From assembly GCF_021272205.1 (NCBI RefSeq), contig NZ_JAJSDX010000002.1, forward strand, positions 248,001 through 312,000: a stretch of DNA of 64,000 bases, read 5' to 3'. The notes beneath the pieces were generated by a model, which was not told where the DNA came from, ran no database searches, and saw nothing but the letters and a program-made list of their open reading frames with translations. Below, piece after piece: positions 18,585 through 27,736 of this stretch; position 1 is the stretch's first letter; each line of letters opens with the position of its first letter. The DNA is from Pantoea sp. Mb-10. GTDB lineage: Bacteria > Pseudomonadota > Gammaproteobacteria > Enterobacterales > Enterobacteriaceae. A program made the position numbers and the translations under genes.

Positions 18585-19565
18585 CTATTTCGCCAGGCCA
18601 AAGGATTTGGCTTGCTCACGGTAGTCCGCCACCTGTTTTTTCACGTAAGTATCCAGTTCGCTGCCAAACAGGTTGAATTCAAACAGGCCGCGCTGTTCGC
18701 GCTGATTTTGAAATTCCGGTGTAGCCACCAGCTTTTTGAACGCGTCCTGCCACCACTGGTAATCGGCATCGCTGACTTTTGGCCCGAGGTAGTAGCCGCG
18801 AATAATGGGCCAGGTCATGTCATAGCCTTGTTCTTTGGCGGTGGGCACGTTCGCCAGTTCGCCCGGCAGGCGTTTATCCGCCATCACCGCCAGCACGCGC
18901 AGTTTGCCAGCCTGCAGGTGCGGCACCATCTCACTCATGTCGCCCGACACCACCTGAATGTGGTTGCCGAGCAGCGCGGTCACGGCCTCGCCGCCGCCCT
19001 CAAAGGCGACGTAGCGCATTTTGCGCGGATCGATGCCCGATTTTCGCGCCAGCACCGCTGTTTTCATCCAGTCCTGACTGCCAATGGAGGCGCCGGCGCC
19101 CACGACCACTTTGGTCGGTGCGTTTTTCATGGCGGTCATCAGTTCGCCGAGATTTTTCCACGGCGCATCCTGACGTACGGCCACGATGCCGTAATCCGTG
19201 GCCACCGCCGCCAGCCAGCGCACGTCGCTCTCGCTATAGCGGCCAAATTTCCCCTGCGCCAGATTCAGCAGCGATCCGCCAGAAAACGCCACCAGCGTGC
19301 CGGCTTCTGCCGGGCGCTGGGCGATGATAGCGTTGTAAGCTACGGCGCCGACGCCGCCGGGCATATAGGTCACACGCATAGGGGATTGGATTTGCCCGGT
19401 TTCCTGCAGTGAAACCTGGATCAGCTTACAGGTCAGGTCGAACCCGCCGCCGGGCTTGGCCGGCGCGATGCACTCGGTGCGCGCCGGTGCGGCGGCGCAC
19501 GCGGCAGAAACGGTCATGGCAAGCAGGGTTGTGGTCACCAGGCCGCGTAGTGTTTTTCTCATCAT
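18585..19565 (-). CDS. tctC: Tripartite tricarboxylate transporter substrate-binding protein TctC
   Basis: Periplasmic solute-binding protein of the Bug/TctC family, about 326 residues. A signal peptide covers roughly the first 25 residues (MMRKTLRGLVTTTLLAM and an ACAAA cleavage region). The mature start ECIAPAKPGGGFDLTC contains the family's PGGGFD substrate loop, and YMPGGVGAVAYN the second loop. Two adjacent ATGs (19565, 19562) are possible; the frame continues to 19604 but would put charged residues before the signal peptide. It is first in tctCBA and divergent from the two-component genes tctDE. Confidence 0.92.
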   Translation of the reverse strand: MMRKTLRGLVTTTLLAMTVSAACAAAPARTECIAPAKPGGGFDLTCKLIQVSLQETGQIQSPMRVTYMPGGVGAVAYNAIIAQRPAEAGTLVAFSGGSLLNLAQGKFGRYSESDVRWLAAVATDYGIVAVRQDAPWKNLGELMTAMKNAPTKVVVGAGASIGSQDWMKTAVLARKSGIDPRKMRYVAFEGGGEAVTALLGNHIQVVSGDMSEMVPHLQAGKLRVLAVMADKRLPGELANVPTAKEQGYDMTWPIIRGYYLGPKVSDADYQWWQDAFKKLVATPEFQNQREQRGLFEFNLFGSELDTYVKKQVADYREQAKSFGLAK

Positions 19566-19611
19566 TCGCTTCACTCTCTCTTCCAGTATGTGATTGCTAC
19601 CCAATATTCAC

Positions 19612-19638
19612 GGTTGCTGAATTGTTAAAACAGCAACC
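19612..19638. promoter_or_regulatory. Inverted repeat in the tctC-tctD intergenic region
   Basis: GGTTGCTG (19612-19619) and CAGCAACC (19631-19638) are perfect inverted copies with an 11-base AT-rich spacer, in the middle of the divergent tctC/tctD gap. It is a plausible binding site for TctD or another regulator. It would also fold as a hairpin in RNA. Confidence 0.5.
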
Positions 19639-19675
19639 TTTCATTTACCTTTCAGCCCACGGGTAAAATGAAAGG
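19637..19675 (+). promoter_or_regulatory. Repeats overlapping the tctD ribosome binding site
   Basis: CCTTTCATTTAC (19637-19648) is nearly the reverse complement of GTAAAATGAAAGG (19663-19675), whose end forms the tctD ribosome binding site AAAGGA. CCTTTCA also recurs directly at 19648-19654, 11 bases after the first copy, a spacing typical of OmpR-type regulators. This could be a DNA operator or an RNA hairpin masking the ribosome binding site. Confidence 0.4.
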
Positions 19676-19682
19676 ATGTGAT

Positions 19683-20354
19683 ATGCGTCTCTTACTAGTG
19701 GAAGACACGGTTGAGCTGGCGAAGTGGTTACAGAAGGCGCTCACACAAAAAGGCTTTGCGGTGGATTGGGTCGCCGACGGCATTGCGGCCGATCACGTGT
19801 TGCAAAGTGAAGAGTACGCGCTGGTCGTACTGGATGTGTCACTGCCGCGCCTTGATGGGCTGGCTGTGTTGGCGCGGCTGCGCAAGCGCGGCCAGGGGGT
19901 GCCGGTACTGCTGCTGACGGCACAAAGTGCGCTGGAGCAGCGCGTGCAGGGGTTAAACGGCGGTGCTGATGACTATCTTACCAAACCGTTTGAGTTAGAC
20001 GAACTCGAAGCGCGGCTGCGCGCCCTGCTGCGTCGCAGCCACGGACAGACGCTGCAAAACCAGCGGGTCGGGCAGCTGGAGCGCGATAGTGAAGGGTACT
20101 TTTTACTGAATCACAAGCCGCTGCTGCTGACGCCGCGCGAGGCCAGCGTGCTCGCCACGCTGATGCAGCGGCCGGGTCGTCCCGTTTCGCGCCAGCATCT
20201 GTATGAACAAACCTTCACCTTAAACGATGAAGCCAGCCCGGAAAGCATTGAGCTTTATGTCCATCGAGTGCGCAAAAAGCTGGCGGGCAGTGATGTGGCG
20301 ATCGTCACGCTGCGCGGTCTTGGCTATAGCCTTGAGTGCCACGCATGCGCCTGA
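19683..20354 (+). CDS. tctD: Response regulator TctD
   Basis: OmpR/PhoB-family response regulator of 223 residues. The receiver domain has the acidic pair Glu7-Asp8, the phosphorylation site Asp51 in LVVLDVSLPRLDG, and the lysine of LTKPFELDEL near residue 101. A C-terminal winged helix follows (LLTPREASVLATLMQR to VHRVRKKLAG). ATG 19683 is chosen over ATG 19668 because AAAGGA at 19671-19676 lies just upstream. Salmonella TctD is of similar length and controls tctCBA, here directly divergent. It overlaps tctE by about ten bases. Confidence 0.92.
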   Translation: MRLLLVEDTVELAKWLQKALTQKGFAVDWVADGIAADHVLQSEEYALVVLDVSLPRLDGLAVLARLRKRGQGVPVLLLTAQSALEQRVQGLNGGADDYLTKPFELDELEARLRALLRRSHGQTLQNQRVGQLERDSEGYFLLNHKPLLLTPREASVLATLMQRPGRPVSRQHLYEQTFTLNDEASPESIELYVHRVRKKLAGSDVAIVTLRGLGYSLECHACA

Positions 20355-21721
20355 TTAACACGCTGCGCGGGGAACTGCTGGTGTGGCTGGGCGCCCCCTT
20401 ACTGTTGCTGTGGGCGCTGTCGGTTTATACCCATTATCAGAGCGCCTTACAGGCCGCCAATCAGGCGTATGATCGTTCCCTGCTGGCGTCGGCGCGCACC
20501 GTGGCGGAGCGGCTGGAAGTGCGCCATCAGCAGCTGCAGGTGGATGTGCCATGGGTGGTGCTGGACAGCTTTGAGCGCAACATGAACGATCAGCTGTTTT
20601 ACCAGGTCATTTCACCGCAGGGACAAACGCTGTCTGGCTATCCCGATTTGCCCGTGCTGCCGCGTAACGCGCCGCTTTCGGACGCCTATCCGGCGCTGGT
20701 GCACTTTTACGATGCGCACTATCGCAAGCAGCCGATTCGCGTCGCCGCGCTGTGGCAGCCAGTCAGCGAAGAGGGCGTTGAAGGAATGGTGCTGGTGCTG
20801 GTGGCTGAGACGCTGAACTCGCGACACGCCTTTGCCGAAAGGCTGCTGCATACCGCGCTGATCAGCCAAAGCTTTCTGGTGCTGATGACGCTGTTGCTGG
20901 CCAGCTTGCTGCTGCGTAAGGTGCTGCGGCCGCTGCGGCGCCTATCGCGTATGATGCTGCGCCGCGCGCCGGGTGAGCTCACGCCACTGCCTTCGCTGCT
21001 GCCGTGGGCCGAGTTACAGCCGCTCATCGCGGCGTTTAATCGCCATCTGGCGCGGCTGCGGGGGTTGCTGGCGCGGCAGGAGCGCTTTAGCGCCGATGTC
21101 TCTCACCAGTTGCGCACGCCGCTGACCATCTTAAAAACCCAGGTCAGCGTCGCCCTCAGCAGCGACGAACCGCGCCAGTGGCGCGAAAGCCTGGAAGGCA
21201 TGCGGGACACGCTGGATGACACCGTCGCGCTAACCGGGCGCTTACTGCAGCTGGCGCAGATCAAAGCGCGCCACGGCGAAGAGAAAAACCTGAGCCGCGT
21301 CAATCTCAGTGACATTGTGCAACAGGCCTGCCTGAGCAGCTACGCAGCGGCACGGCGCAAGCAGATCGATCTGGGGTTTGAGGGCGACGAGGCGTGCGAT
21401 GTGCAGGGCGACGGCGTATTGTTGGCCGAACTGTGCGCCAATCTGCTGGATAACGCGGTGAAATACACGCCGCACGGTGGGGTGATTACCGCCCGCGTGC
21501 AGCAGCGCGTTTTGGTGATTGAAGACAGCGGGCCGGGCATCGCTGCCGAGTTGCAGCAGCAGGCGCTGCGCCCCTTTGGTCGTCTTGATGGTCAAGCTCA
21601 GCCGGGGGCGGGCATTGGCCTGGCGCTGGTGAGCGATATTTGCGTGTGGCACGGCGCGCAGCTGCAGCTGGACCGCAGTCCGCAGCTCGGCGGTCTGCGC
21701 ATTACGGTTCGCTTTCACTGA
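20345..21721 (+). CDS. tctE: Sensor histidine kinase TctE
   Basis: Membrane-bound histidine kinase partnering TctD. It has two membrane segments, one at the N-terminus (LLVWLGAPLLLLWAL) and one near residue 180 (LVLMTLLLASLLL), flanking a periplasmic sensor region. The HisKA box is SADVSHQLRTPLTIL with phospho-acceptor His254, and the ATPase N-box is ELCANLLDNAVKYT with DSGPGI as G1. ATG 20345 overlaps the tctD stop; an in-frame GTG at 20336 is the alternative. Its stop overlaps the stop of the convergent EamA gene by 20 bases. The ligand is presumably the tricarboxylate. Confidence 0.92.
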   Translation: MRLINTLRGELLVWLGAPLLLLWALSVYTHYQSALQAANQAYDRSLLASARTVAERLEVRHQQLQVDVPWVVLDSFERNMNDQLFYQVISPQGQTLSGYPDLPVLPRNAPLSDAYPALVHFYDAHYRKQPIRVAALWQPVSEEGVEGMVLVLVAETLNSRHAFAERLLHTALISQSFLVLMTLLLASLLLRKVLRPLRRLSRMMLRRAPGELTPLPSLLPWAELQPLIAAFNRHLARLRGLLARQERFSADVSHQLRTPLTILKTQVSVALSSDEPRQWRESLEGMRDTLDDTVALTGRLLQLAQIKARHGEEKNLSRVNLSDIVQQACLSSYAAARRKQIDLGFEGDEACDVQGDGVLLAELCANLLDNAVKYTPHGGVITARVQQRVLVIEDSGPGIAAELQQQALRPFGRLDGQAQPGAGIGLALVSDICVWHGAQLQLDRSPQLGGLRITVRFH

Positions 21722-22601
21722 TTGACGGGGAGCGGCGCAGTGGCGTTTGCACACGCTGTGCCACGATCACACCTGCCAGCGTCATCCCGCCGCCGATCCA
21801 GTGATAGGCGTGCAGTTGCTCATGCAGAAACAGCACGGCAATCACGGCAGTAAACACCGGCACAATGTTCATAAACAGGCTCGTGTTGCTGGCACCCAAG
21901 CGCTGCACGCCTTGGATCCAGAGATAAGGCGCGAGGATCGATGCCAGCAGCCCGGCGTACAGCACCAGCGGCAGATTGCGCGCAGTCAGCGCCACCGTGG
22001 GGGCATGCAGGAAGCCGGGCAGCAGCAGCAGCACGCCGCAAAAAATCTGCACGTACAGGCTGTGCCACACCGTGAGCGGAATCGCCCAGCGCCGGGTTAA
22101 CACGCCGTACAGCGCATAGGACGTGGACGCCGCCAGCATCATCACTTCGCCTGCGCCCAGCGGCTGATGCAGCAGCCGCGCAGGCTCTCCGGCGCTGACC
22201 AGCCACACTAATCCTGCAAACGATAAGACACCGCCCGCCAGGATGCCGCGCGTCGGCGCCAGGCGCAGCACCAGCACGCTAAGCAGAATAGTCAGCAGCG
22301 GGATCGTGCCCCCCAAAATCCCCATCATCACTGCCGACACGCTGTGCGCCGCGTAATAGGCGAGGCTTTGATACAGCACCATGCCCAGCAGCCCAAGCAG
22401 CAATAAGCGCCACGCGTGCGCTTTCACCACGGCGCGTTGGCGCCAGACCGATGGCAGGCAAAAAGGGGTCAACACCAAAAAGGCCAGTAGCCAGCGGTAA
22501 AATGAAATCGCCGCCGGATCGATGCTGTTGGCCGAGAGTTTGCTGACGATAGTGTTAATCGACCAGATCAGTACCGCGATCAGCGGGAACAGCATATTCA
22601 T
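21702..22601 (-). CDS. EamA-family (DMT superfamily) transporter
   Basis: A 299-residue inner-membrane protein with ten predicted membrane segments and the internal EamA duplication (an N-terminal half starting PLIAVLIWSINTIVSK and a C-terminal half starting LGAGEVMMLAASTSYALYG). Drug/metabolite transporters of this type export amino acids or other metabolites; the substrate is unknown. It lies between tctE (convergent, 20-base overlap) and pdxB (divergent), where E. coli has no such gene. A second start, two codons in, is possible. Confidence 0.85.
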   Translation of the reverse strand: MNMLFPLIAVLIWSINTIVSKLSANSIDPAAISFYRWLLAFLVLTPFCLPSVWRQRAVVKAHAWRLLLLGLLGMVLYQSLAYYAAHSVSAVMMGILGGTIPLLTILLSVLVLRLAPTRGILAGGVLSFAGLVWLVSAGEPARLLHQPLGAGEVMMLAASTSYALYGVLTRRWAIPLTVWHSLYVQIFCGVLLLLPGFLHAPTVALTARNLPLVLYAGLLASILAPYLWIQGVQRLGASNTSLFMNIVPVFTAVIAVLFLHEQLHAYHWIGGGMTLAGVIVAQRVQTPLRRSPSISESEP

Positions 22602-22771
22602 GGCACGCTTCCTTAAATACTCCGCGCCGAGTTTACGTGCGAGCGGCCAGAAACAGGTAGTGAAAATCTCACATTTTTATCGCGCGCGGCCGGGGCGCGT
22701 CGGTTAGGCGAATGTCCGGCTTTATGTCAGAATGTGCGCCCTCATTATCATCTGCACACAGGACCGCCACA

Positions 22772-23896
22772 GTGAAAATCGTCGTTGATGAAAACATGCC
22801 TTACGCCCGTGAACTGTTCAGCCGCACCGGTGAAGTGATTGCGGTGCCGGGACGCCCGCTGCCTGGAGCCGCGCTCCAGGATGCCAGCGGCCTGATGGTG
22901 CGTTCGGTTACGCAGGTCGACGCTGCGCTGCTCGCGGGGTCGCCGGTGAAGTTTGTCGGCACCGCCACGGCGGGCACCGATCACGTTGATGACGCTTCGC
23001 TGAAGGCGGCAGGTATCGGCTTTTCGGCGGCGCCCGGCTGTAACGCGATCGCGGTGGTGGAATATGTGTTCTCGGCGCTGCTTTTTTTAGCCGAGCGAGA
23101 CGGCTTTGAGCTGCGCGATCGCACCGTGGGCATTGTTGGCGTGGGCAACGTCGGCAGCAGGTTGCAAGCGCGGCTGGAGGCGTGGGGCGTCAATACGCTG
23201 CTGTGCGATCCGCCACGTGCCGATCGCGGCGATGCCGGTGACTTCCGCTCGCTGGAGGCGCTGGTGGCTGAGGCAGATATTCTCACCTTCCACACGCCGC
23301 TGTTCAAAGCGGGGCCTTACAAAAGTTGGCACCTTGCCGATGCGGCCCTGCTGATGGCGTTAAAGCCCAACGCTATTTTAATCAATGCCTGCCGCGGCCC
23401 GGTGGTCGATAACGCCGCACTGCTGGCGGTGATGAATATGCGTCCGGATCTACGCGCGGTGCTCGATGTCTGGGAGCCCGAGCCGGATCTCAATCCCGCG
23501 CTGCTCGACAAGGTAGACATTGCCACCCCGCACATTGCGGGCTATACGCTGGAAGGCAAAGCGCGCGGCACCACACAGGTGTTTGAAGCGTGGTGCGACT
23601 TCCTGGGACAGCCGCAGCAGGTGGCGCTGGAGAGTCTGTTACCGGTGCCGGACGTGAGCGCGGTGACGCTGCATGGCGCGCTCGATCAAGCCGTGCTGAA
23701 ACGGCTGGTGCACCTGGTGTATGATGTGCGCCGCGACGATGCGCCGCTGCGCAAAGTCGCTACCCAGCCGGGGGCGTTTGATCGCCTGCGCAAGCAGTAT
23801 CAGGAGCGCCGTGAATGGTCTTCTCTGCGGGTAAGTTGTGACGACGCCGCTACCGCCGCCATGCTGGAAAAGCTCGGCTTTCGTGCGCAATGCTAA
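22772..23896 (+). CDS. pdxB: Erythronate-4-phosphate dehydrogenase PdxB
   Basis: NAD-dependent enzyme of the de novo pyridoxal phosphate pathway, oxidising 4-phosphoerythronate. The GTG at 22772 gives [13 protein letters not shown], matching the E. coli N-terminus; an upstream in-frame ATG at 22712 adds non-conserved residues. It has 374 residues against 378. The D-2-hydroxyacid dehydrogenase NAD motif is [12 protein letters not shown], and the catalytic residues fall at Arg208 ([10 protein letters not shown]), Glu237 and His254 ([18 protein letters not shown]). The C-terminal dimerisation domain specific to PdxB is present. A hairpin at 23901-23921 separates it from usg. Confidence 0.96.
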   Translation: MKIVVDENMPYARELFSRTGEVIAVPGRPLPGAALQDASGLMVRSVTQVDAALLAGSPVKFVGTATAGTDHVDDASLKAAGIGFSAAPGCNAIAVVEYVFSALLFLAERDGFELRDRTVGIVGVGNVGSRLQARLEAWGVNTLLCDPPRADRGDAGDFRSLEALVAEADILTFHTPLFKAGPYKSWHLADAALLMALKPNAILINACRGPVVDNAALLAVMNMRPDLRAVLDVWEPEPDLNPALLDKVDIATPHIAGYTLEGKARGTTQVFEAWCDFLGQPQQVALESLLPVPDVSAVTLHGALDQAVLKRLVHLVYDVRRDDAPLRKVATQPGAFDRLRKQYQERREWSSLRVSCDDAATAAMLEKLGFRAQC

Positions 23897-23900
23897 GTCT

Positions 23901-23921
23901 ATGCCGCGCGGGCCGCGGCAT
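23901..23921 (+). other. Intercistronic hairpin between pdxB and usg
   Basis: ATGCCGCG (23901-23908) and CGCGGCAT (23914-23921) form a perfect 8-bp stem with a 5-base loop directly after the pdxB stop. Without a T-run it is more likely an attenuating or stabilising mRNA structure than a full terminator. Confidence 0.5.
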
Positions 23922-23994
23922 GGGAAGCGTCTGATTTCATCAGCGGTATCGCTACCGCTCTCTGTTTTTATGTCATTGTCTGAGGTAAACCAAC

Positions 23995-25005
23995 ATGTCT
24001 GACGGCTGGAATATTGCGCTTTTGGGCGCAACAGGCGCAGTGGGGAACGCTGTACTGGAACTGCTGGCGGAACGCCAGTTCCCGGTTGGTGAATTGTATG
24101 TGCTGGCGAGTGAAAACAGCGCCGGTGAAAGCCTGCGTTTTGACGGCCGCTCACTGCGCGTGCAGGATGTCGCCACGTTTGACTGGTCGCAGGCGCAGTT
24201 GGCGTTTTTTGTGGCCGGACGTGACGCCTCGGCGCGCTATGCGGAAGAGGCTGCCAGCCAAGGCACCTTGGTGATCGACAGCAGCGATCTGTTCGCCCTT
24301 GAACCCGATGTGCCGCTGGTGGTGCCGGATGTGAATCCCCAGGTGCTGGCAGATTACCGGAACCGCAATATTATTAGCGTGGCGGATGCGCTGGTGAGCC
24401 AGCTGCTAAGCGCCATTAAACCGCTGGTCGACAGCGCAGGGCTCGGCCGTTTACAGGTGACGAATCTGGTGTCCGTGTCCAGCCATGGCAAAGCGGCGGT
24501 GGACGGTTTGGCGGGCGAGAGCGCGCGCTTGCTCAACGGCGTGCCAGCGGATGAACACTATTTCGGTCGCCAGCTAGCGTTTAATTTGCTGCCGCAGCAG
24601 GTGGATAATCAGGGCAGCGTGGCCAGCGAACGCCGTTTGGTTGATCAGGTGCGCAAAGTCTTGCAAGACGAAGGGCTACCGATTGCGGTGAGCAGCCTGC
24701 AGGCGCCGGTGTTTTATGGCAGCGCGCAAATTGTTTATATCGAAAACTTGCGCCCGCTGTCGGCGGAAGAGGCCCGCGATGAGCTCGCGCGCGCCGAAGA
24801 TATTGCGCTCAGCGATGAGGGCGACTTCCCGACGCCGGTGGGCGATGCTTCAGGCAGCGACCAGTTGAGCATCGGCAGCGTGCGTAATGACTATGGCATC
24901 CCGGAACTGCTGCAGTTTTGGTCCGTGGCGGACAATATTCGCTTTGGCGGCGCGCTGATGGCGGTAAAAACGGCGGAGAAACTGGTGCAGGAGTACCTGT
25001 ATTAA
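23995..25005 (+). CDS. usg: Usg, semialdehyde dehydrogenase-like protein
   Basis: Homologue of aspartate-semialdehyde dehydrogenase (336 residues, Rossmann motif [17 protein letters not shown]) encoded upstream of truA in enterobacteria. The whole protein contains no cysteine. The position of the nucleophilic cysteine of true semialdehyde dehydrogenases is occupied by the [11 protein letters not shown] segment, so it cannot use the usual thioester chemistry. Its role is unknown. The stop codon TAA overlaps the truA ATG by one base (TAATG), indicating translational coupling. Confidence 0.92.
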   Translation: MSDGWNIALLGATGAVGNAVLELLAERQFPVGELYVLASENSAGESLRFDGRSLRVQDVATFDWSQAQLAFFVAGRDASARYAEEAASQGTLVIDSSDLFALEPDVPLVVPDVNPQVLADYRNRNIISVADALVSQLLSAIKPLVDSAGLGRLQVTNLVSVSSHGKAAVDGLAGESARLLNGVPADEHYFGRQLAFNLLPQQVDNQGSVASERRLVDQVRKVLQDEGLPIAVSSLQAPVFYGSAQIVYIENLRPLSAEEARDELARAEDIALSDEGDFPTPVGDASGSDQLSIGSVRNDYGIPELLQFWSVADNIRFGGALMAVKTAEKLVQEYLY

Positions 25006-25811
25006 TGTCGTCTGAAGCTACAACGTACAAACTGGCGCTGGGCGTGGAGTATGACGGCAGCCGCTATTACGGCTGGCAGCGTCAGAATGAAGTGCGCAGC
25101 GTGCAGGAGAAGCTGGAAATAGCGCTGTCGAAGGTGGCGAATCACGCGGTGAGCGTGTTCTGCGCCGGGCGTACCGATGCCGGTGTACACGGCACTGGGC
25201 AAGTGGTGCACTTTGAAACCACGTCGCTGCGCGCCGACGGCGCCTGGACGCTGGGGGTGAATGCCAATCTGCCGGATGATATCGCCGTGCGCTGGGTGAA
25301 AGCGGTGCCCAATACGTTCCATGCCCGCTTCAGCGCCACCGCGCGTCGCTATCGCTATGTGATCTACAATCAGCGGCTGCGGCCCGCGATTCTCGGCAAG
25401 GGGATCACCCATTTTTATCATCCGCTGGATGCTGAAAAAATGCAGCGCGCCGGGCAGTGCCTGATTGGCGAGAACGATTTTACCTCGTTCCGCGCCGTGC
25501 AGTGTCAGTCGCGCACGCCGTGGCGCAACGTCATGCACCTGAACGTCACGCGTCAGGGGCCGTATGTGATTGTCGACATCAAAGCCAATGCCTTTGTACA
25601 TCACATGGTGCGCAACATTGTCGGCAGCCTGATGGAGATCGGCTGCGGCAACCGGCCTGAATCCTGGATGGCAGAGCTGCTGGCAGCGAAAGACCGCACG
25701 CGCGCAGCGGCCACGGCAAGAGCCGAAGGGTTGTATCTGGTGGCGGTGGATTACCCCGAACACTTTGCTTTACCTCAACCCGCGCTGGGACCTCTGTTTC
25801 TCGCGGATTAA
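25005..25811 (+). CDS. truA: tRNA pseudouridine(38-40) synthase TruA
   Basis: Isomerises uridines 38, 39 and 40 in the anticodon stem of many tRNAs. ATG 25005 yields 268 residues (E. coli 270) beginning [25 protein letters not shown]. The catalytic aspartate is Asp58 in [15 protein letters not shown], and the second-half motif [17 protein letters not shown] is intact. The reading frame is open upstream into usg, but that part is a shadow. It is coupled to usg at its start. dedA follows about 80 bases later across a small hairpin (25826-25844). Confidence 0.97.
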   Translation: MSSEATTYKLALGVEYDGSRYYGWQRQNEVRSVQEKLEIALSKVANHAVSVFCAGRTDAGVHGTGQVVHFETTSLRADGAWTLGVNANLPDDIAVRWVKAVPNTFHARFSATARRYRYVIYNQRLRPAILGKGITHFYHPLDAEKMQRAGQCLIGENDFTSFRAVQCQSRTPWRNVMHLNVTRQGPYVIVDIKANAFVHHMVRNIVGSLMEIGCGNRPESWMAELLAAKDRTRAAATARAEGLYLVAVDYPEHFALPQPALGPLFLAD

Positions 25812-25893
25812 CTTTTAAAAATGGAAACCCGGATTCGACGGGTTGCCGCCTAAGCGCGGGCAATCTGGAGCACGAGGGGCCAGGGGAGCTGTT

Positions 25894-26556
25894 ATGGAGT
25901 TTCTGCACTTTATCGTCGATTTTATCCTGCACATTGATGTGCATCTCGCGGAGCTGGTAGCGCAGTATGGCGTTTGGATTTATGCCATTCTGTTCCTGAT
26001 CCTGTTCTGCGAGACCGGTCTGGTGGTGACGCCGTTTCTGCCGGGCGATTCGCTGCTGTTTGTCGCGGGAGCACTGGCGGCGCTGCCGGGCAACGATCTA
26101 AACGTCCACCTGATGGTGACGCTGTTGGTTGTCGCGGCGATTCTTGGCGATGCCGTGAACTACACCATTGGCCGCCTGTTCGGTGAAAAGCTGTTTAGTA
26201 ACCCGCACTCGAAAATTTTCCGCCGCAGCTATCTGGATAAAACCCATGCGTTTTACGATCGTCACGGGGGGAAAACCATTATACTTGCGCGCTTTGTGCC
26301 AATCGTGCGAACCTTTGCCCCCTTTGTTGCTGGGATGGGGCACATGTCCTATCGCCACTTCGCGCTCTTTAACGTCACGGGCGCGCTGCTGTGGGTGCTG
26401 TTGTTCTCGTACGCGGGCTACCTGTTTGGCGATCTGCCGGTGGTACAGGAGAACTTAAAACTGCTGATTCTGGGCATTATTGTGGTTTCTGTGCTGCCAG
26501 GGGTCATTGAAGTATGGCGTCACCGTCGTCAGGCGCGTCAGCAAAAATCGCAGTAA
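25894..26556 (+). CDS. dedA: DedA family inner-membrane protein
   Basis: Integral membrane protein of the DedA/SNARE-associated family, 220 residues against 219 in E. coli. The hallmark segments are [29 protein letters not shown] and [19 protein letters not shown]. Proteins of this family are linked to lipid carrier (undecaprenyl phosphate) or phosphatidylethanolamine flipping and membrane potential maintenance. ATG 25894 has AGGGGAG upstream; the frame is open further 5' but not conserved. accD follows after a 132-base gap with its own leader. Confidence 0.94.
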   Translation: MEFLHFIVDFILHIDVHLAELVAQYGVWIYAILFLILFCETGLVVTPFLPGDSLLFVAGALAALPGNDLNVHLMVTLLVVAAILGDAVNYTIGRLFGEKLFSNPHSKIFRRSYLDKTHAFYDRHGGKTIILARFVPIVRTFAPFVAGMGHMSYRHFALFNVTGALLWVLLFSYAGYLFGDLPVVQENLKLLILGIIVVSVLPGVIEVWRHRRQARQQKSQ

Positions 26557-26572
26557 GCGCGGAACCAGATTT

Positions 26573-26581
26573 TTATCCACA
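26573..26581 (+). other. Perfect DnaA box upstream of accD
   Basis: TTATCCACA is an exact match to the strong DnaA box consensus, located between the dedA stop and accD. A single 9-mer can occur by chance, but its position in a promoter region makes DnaA-linked control of accD conceivable. Confidence 0.4.
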
Positions 26582-26620
26582 GCGAGAACGGGTTGTGGTT
26601 TAATGAGCGACATTTACGGC

Positions 26621-26642
26621 CTGCTGAAGGTGATTTCAGCAG
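26621..26642 (+). promoter_or_regulatory. Hairpin in the accD leader
   Basis: CTGCTGAA (26621-26628) and TTCAGCAG (26635-26642) form a perfect 8-bp stem with a GGTGAT loop, 46 bases before the accD ATG. There is no T-run. It may affect mRNA stability or translation of accD. Confidence 0.45.
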
Positions 26643-26688
26643 TAACACGAAGACTGGACCAGGTCAGCATTAAACAGAAAGGTCATCA

Positions 26689-27597
26689 ATGAGCTGGATT
26701 GAACGCATACTGAATAAAAGCACTACCACGCCTTCGCGCAAAGCCAGTATCCCGGAAGGGGTCTGGACCAAATGCGACAGCTGCGGTCAGGTGCTGTACC
26801 GCGCCGAATTAGAGCGCAACCTTGAAGTCTGCCCGAAGTGCGATCACCACATGCGCATGCACGCGCGCGATCGCCTGCAAAGCCTGATGGACGAAGGCTC
26901 AATGGTAGAACTGGGAAGCGAACTGGAACCCAAAGATCTGCTGAAGTTCCGCGACTCTAAGAAGTACAAAGATCGTCTGGTTGCGGCACAAAAAGACACC
27001 GGCGAAAAAGATGCGCTGATCGTCATGAAAGGTCAGCTGCACGGTATGCCGGTGGTGGCGGCTGCGTTTGAGTTCTCCTTTATGGGGGGCTCAATGGGTT
27101 CCGTGGTTGGCGCCCGTTTTGTGCGTGCGGTTGAGCAGGCACTGGAAGATAACTGCCCGCTGATTTGCTTCTCCGCCAGCGGCGGTGCGCGTATGCAGGA
27201 AGCGCTGATGTCGCTGATGCAGATGGCGAAAACCAGCGCGGCGCTGGCAAAAATGCAGGCGCGCGGCTTGCCGTATATCTCTGTGCTGACCGATCCCACC
27301 ATGGGCGGCGTCTCTGCCAGCTTTGCCATGCTGGGCGACCTTAACGTAGCAGAGCCCAAAGCGCTGATTGGCTTTGCGGGTCCGCGCGTGATTGAGCAGA
27401 CGGTACGTGAAAAGCTGCCGCCGGGCTTCCAGCGCAGCGAGTTCCTGATTGAAAAAGGCGCAATCGACCTGATTATTCGTCGTCCCGAAATGCGCTTTAA
27501 GCTGGCTAGCCTGCTGGCAAAAATGATGAACCTGCCGGCACCGCAGCAGGATGGTGAACAGCCGACGCCGGCTGACCCTCAAAGCAGCGAGGCCTGA
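26689..27597 (+). CDS. accD: Acetyl-CoA carboxylase carboxyltransferase beta subunit
   Basis: Transfers CO2 from carboxybiotin to acetyl-CoA together with AccA, giving malonyl-CoA for fatty acid synthesis. At 302 residues it is close to E. coli (304). The N-terminal zinc ribbon has Cys29, Cys32, Cys48 and Cys51 (CDSC and CPKC), followed by the crotonase-fold carboxyltransferase domain with [12 protein letters not shown] and [23 protein letters not shown] lies six bases before the ATG. A terminator follows directly, so it is monocistronic here. Confidence 0.98.
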   Translation: MSWIERILNKSTTTPSRKASIPEGVWTKCDSCGQVLYRAELERNLEVCPKCDHHMRMHARDRLQSLMDEGSMVELGSELEPKDLLKFRDSKKYKDRLVAAQKDTGEKDALIVMKGQLHGMPVVAAAFEFSFMGGSMGSVVGARFVRAVEQALEDNCPLICFSASGGARMQEALMSLMQMAKTSAALAKMQARGLPYISVLTDPTMGGVSASFAMLGDLNVAEPKALIGFAGPRVIEQTVREKLPPGFQRSEFLIEKGAIDLIIRRPEMRFKLASLLAKMMNLPAPQQDGEQPTPADPQSSEA

Positions 27598-27607
27598 CAG
27601 GCAACGG

Positions 27608-27630
27608 AAAGGCGCGCGCTGCGCCTTTTT
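27608..27630 (+). terminator. Intrinsic terminator after accD
   Basis: AAAGGCGC (27608-27615) pairs with GCGCCTTT (27621-27628) around a 5-base loop and runs into a T tract, 10 bases after the accD stop. Confidence 0.85.
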
Positions 27631-27736
27631 ACCAATGCACCGTCTACACCCAACCCTGCAGGCTGCCGTGACCACAACAGCACGCCTGGCACTTTCGCCA
27701 TCGCTGGCGCGGGTGTATTGATTAAAAACGGGACAC

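Noticed and set aside
16622..22601. tct-EamA block as a genomic island
   Set aside because: No integrase, tRNA, flanking direct repeats or composition shift was seen; reported only as a gene-order difference.
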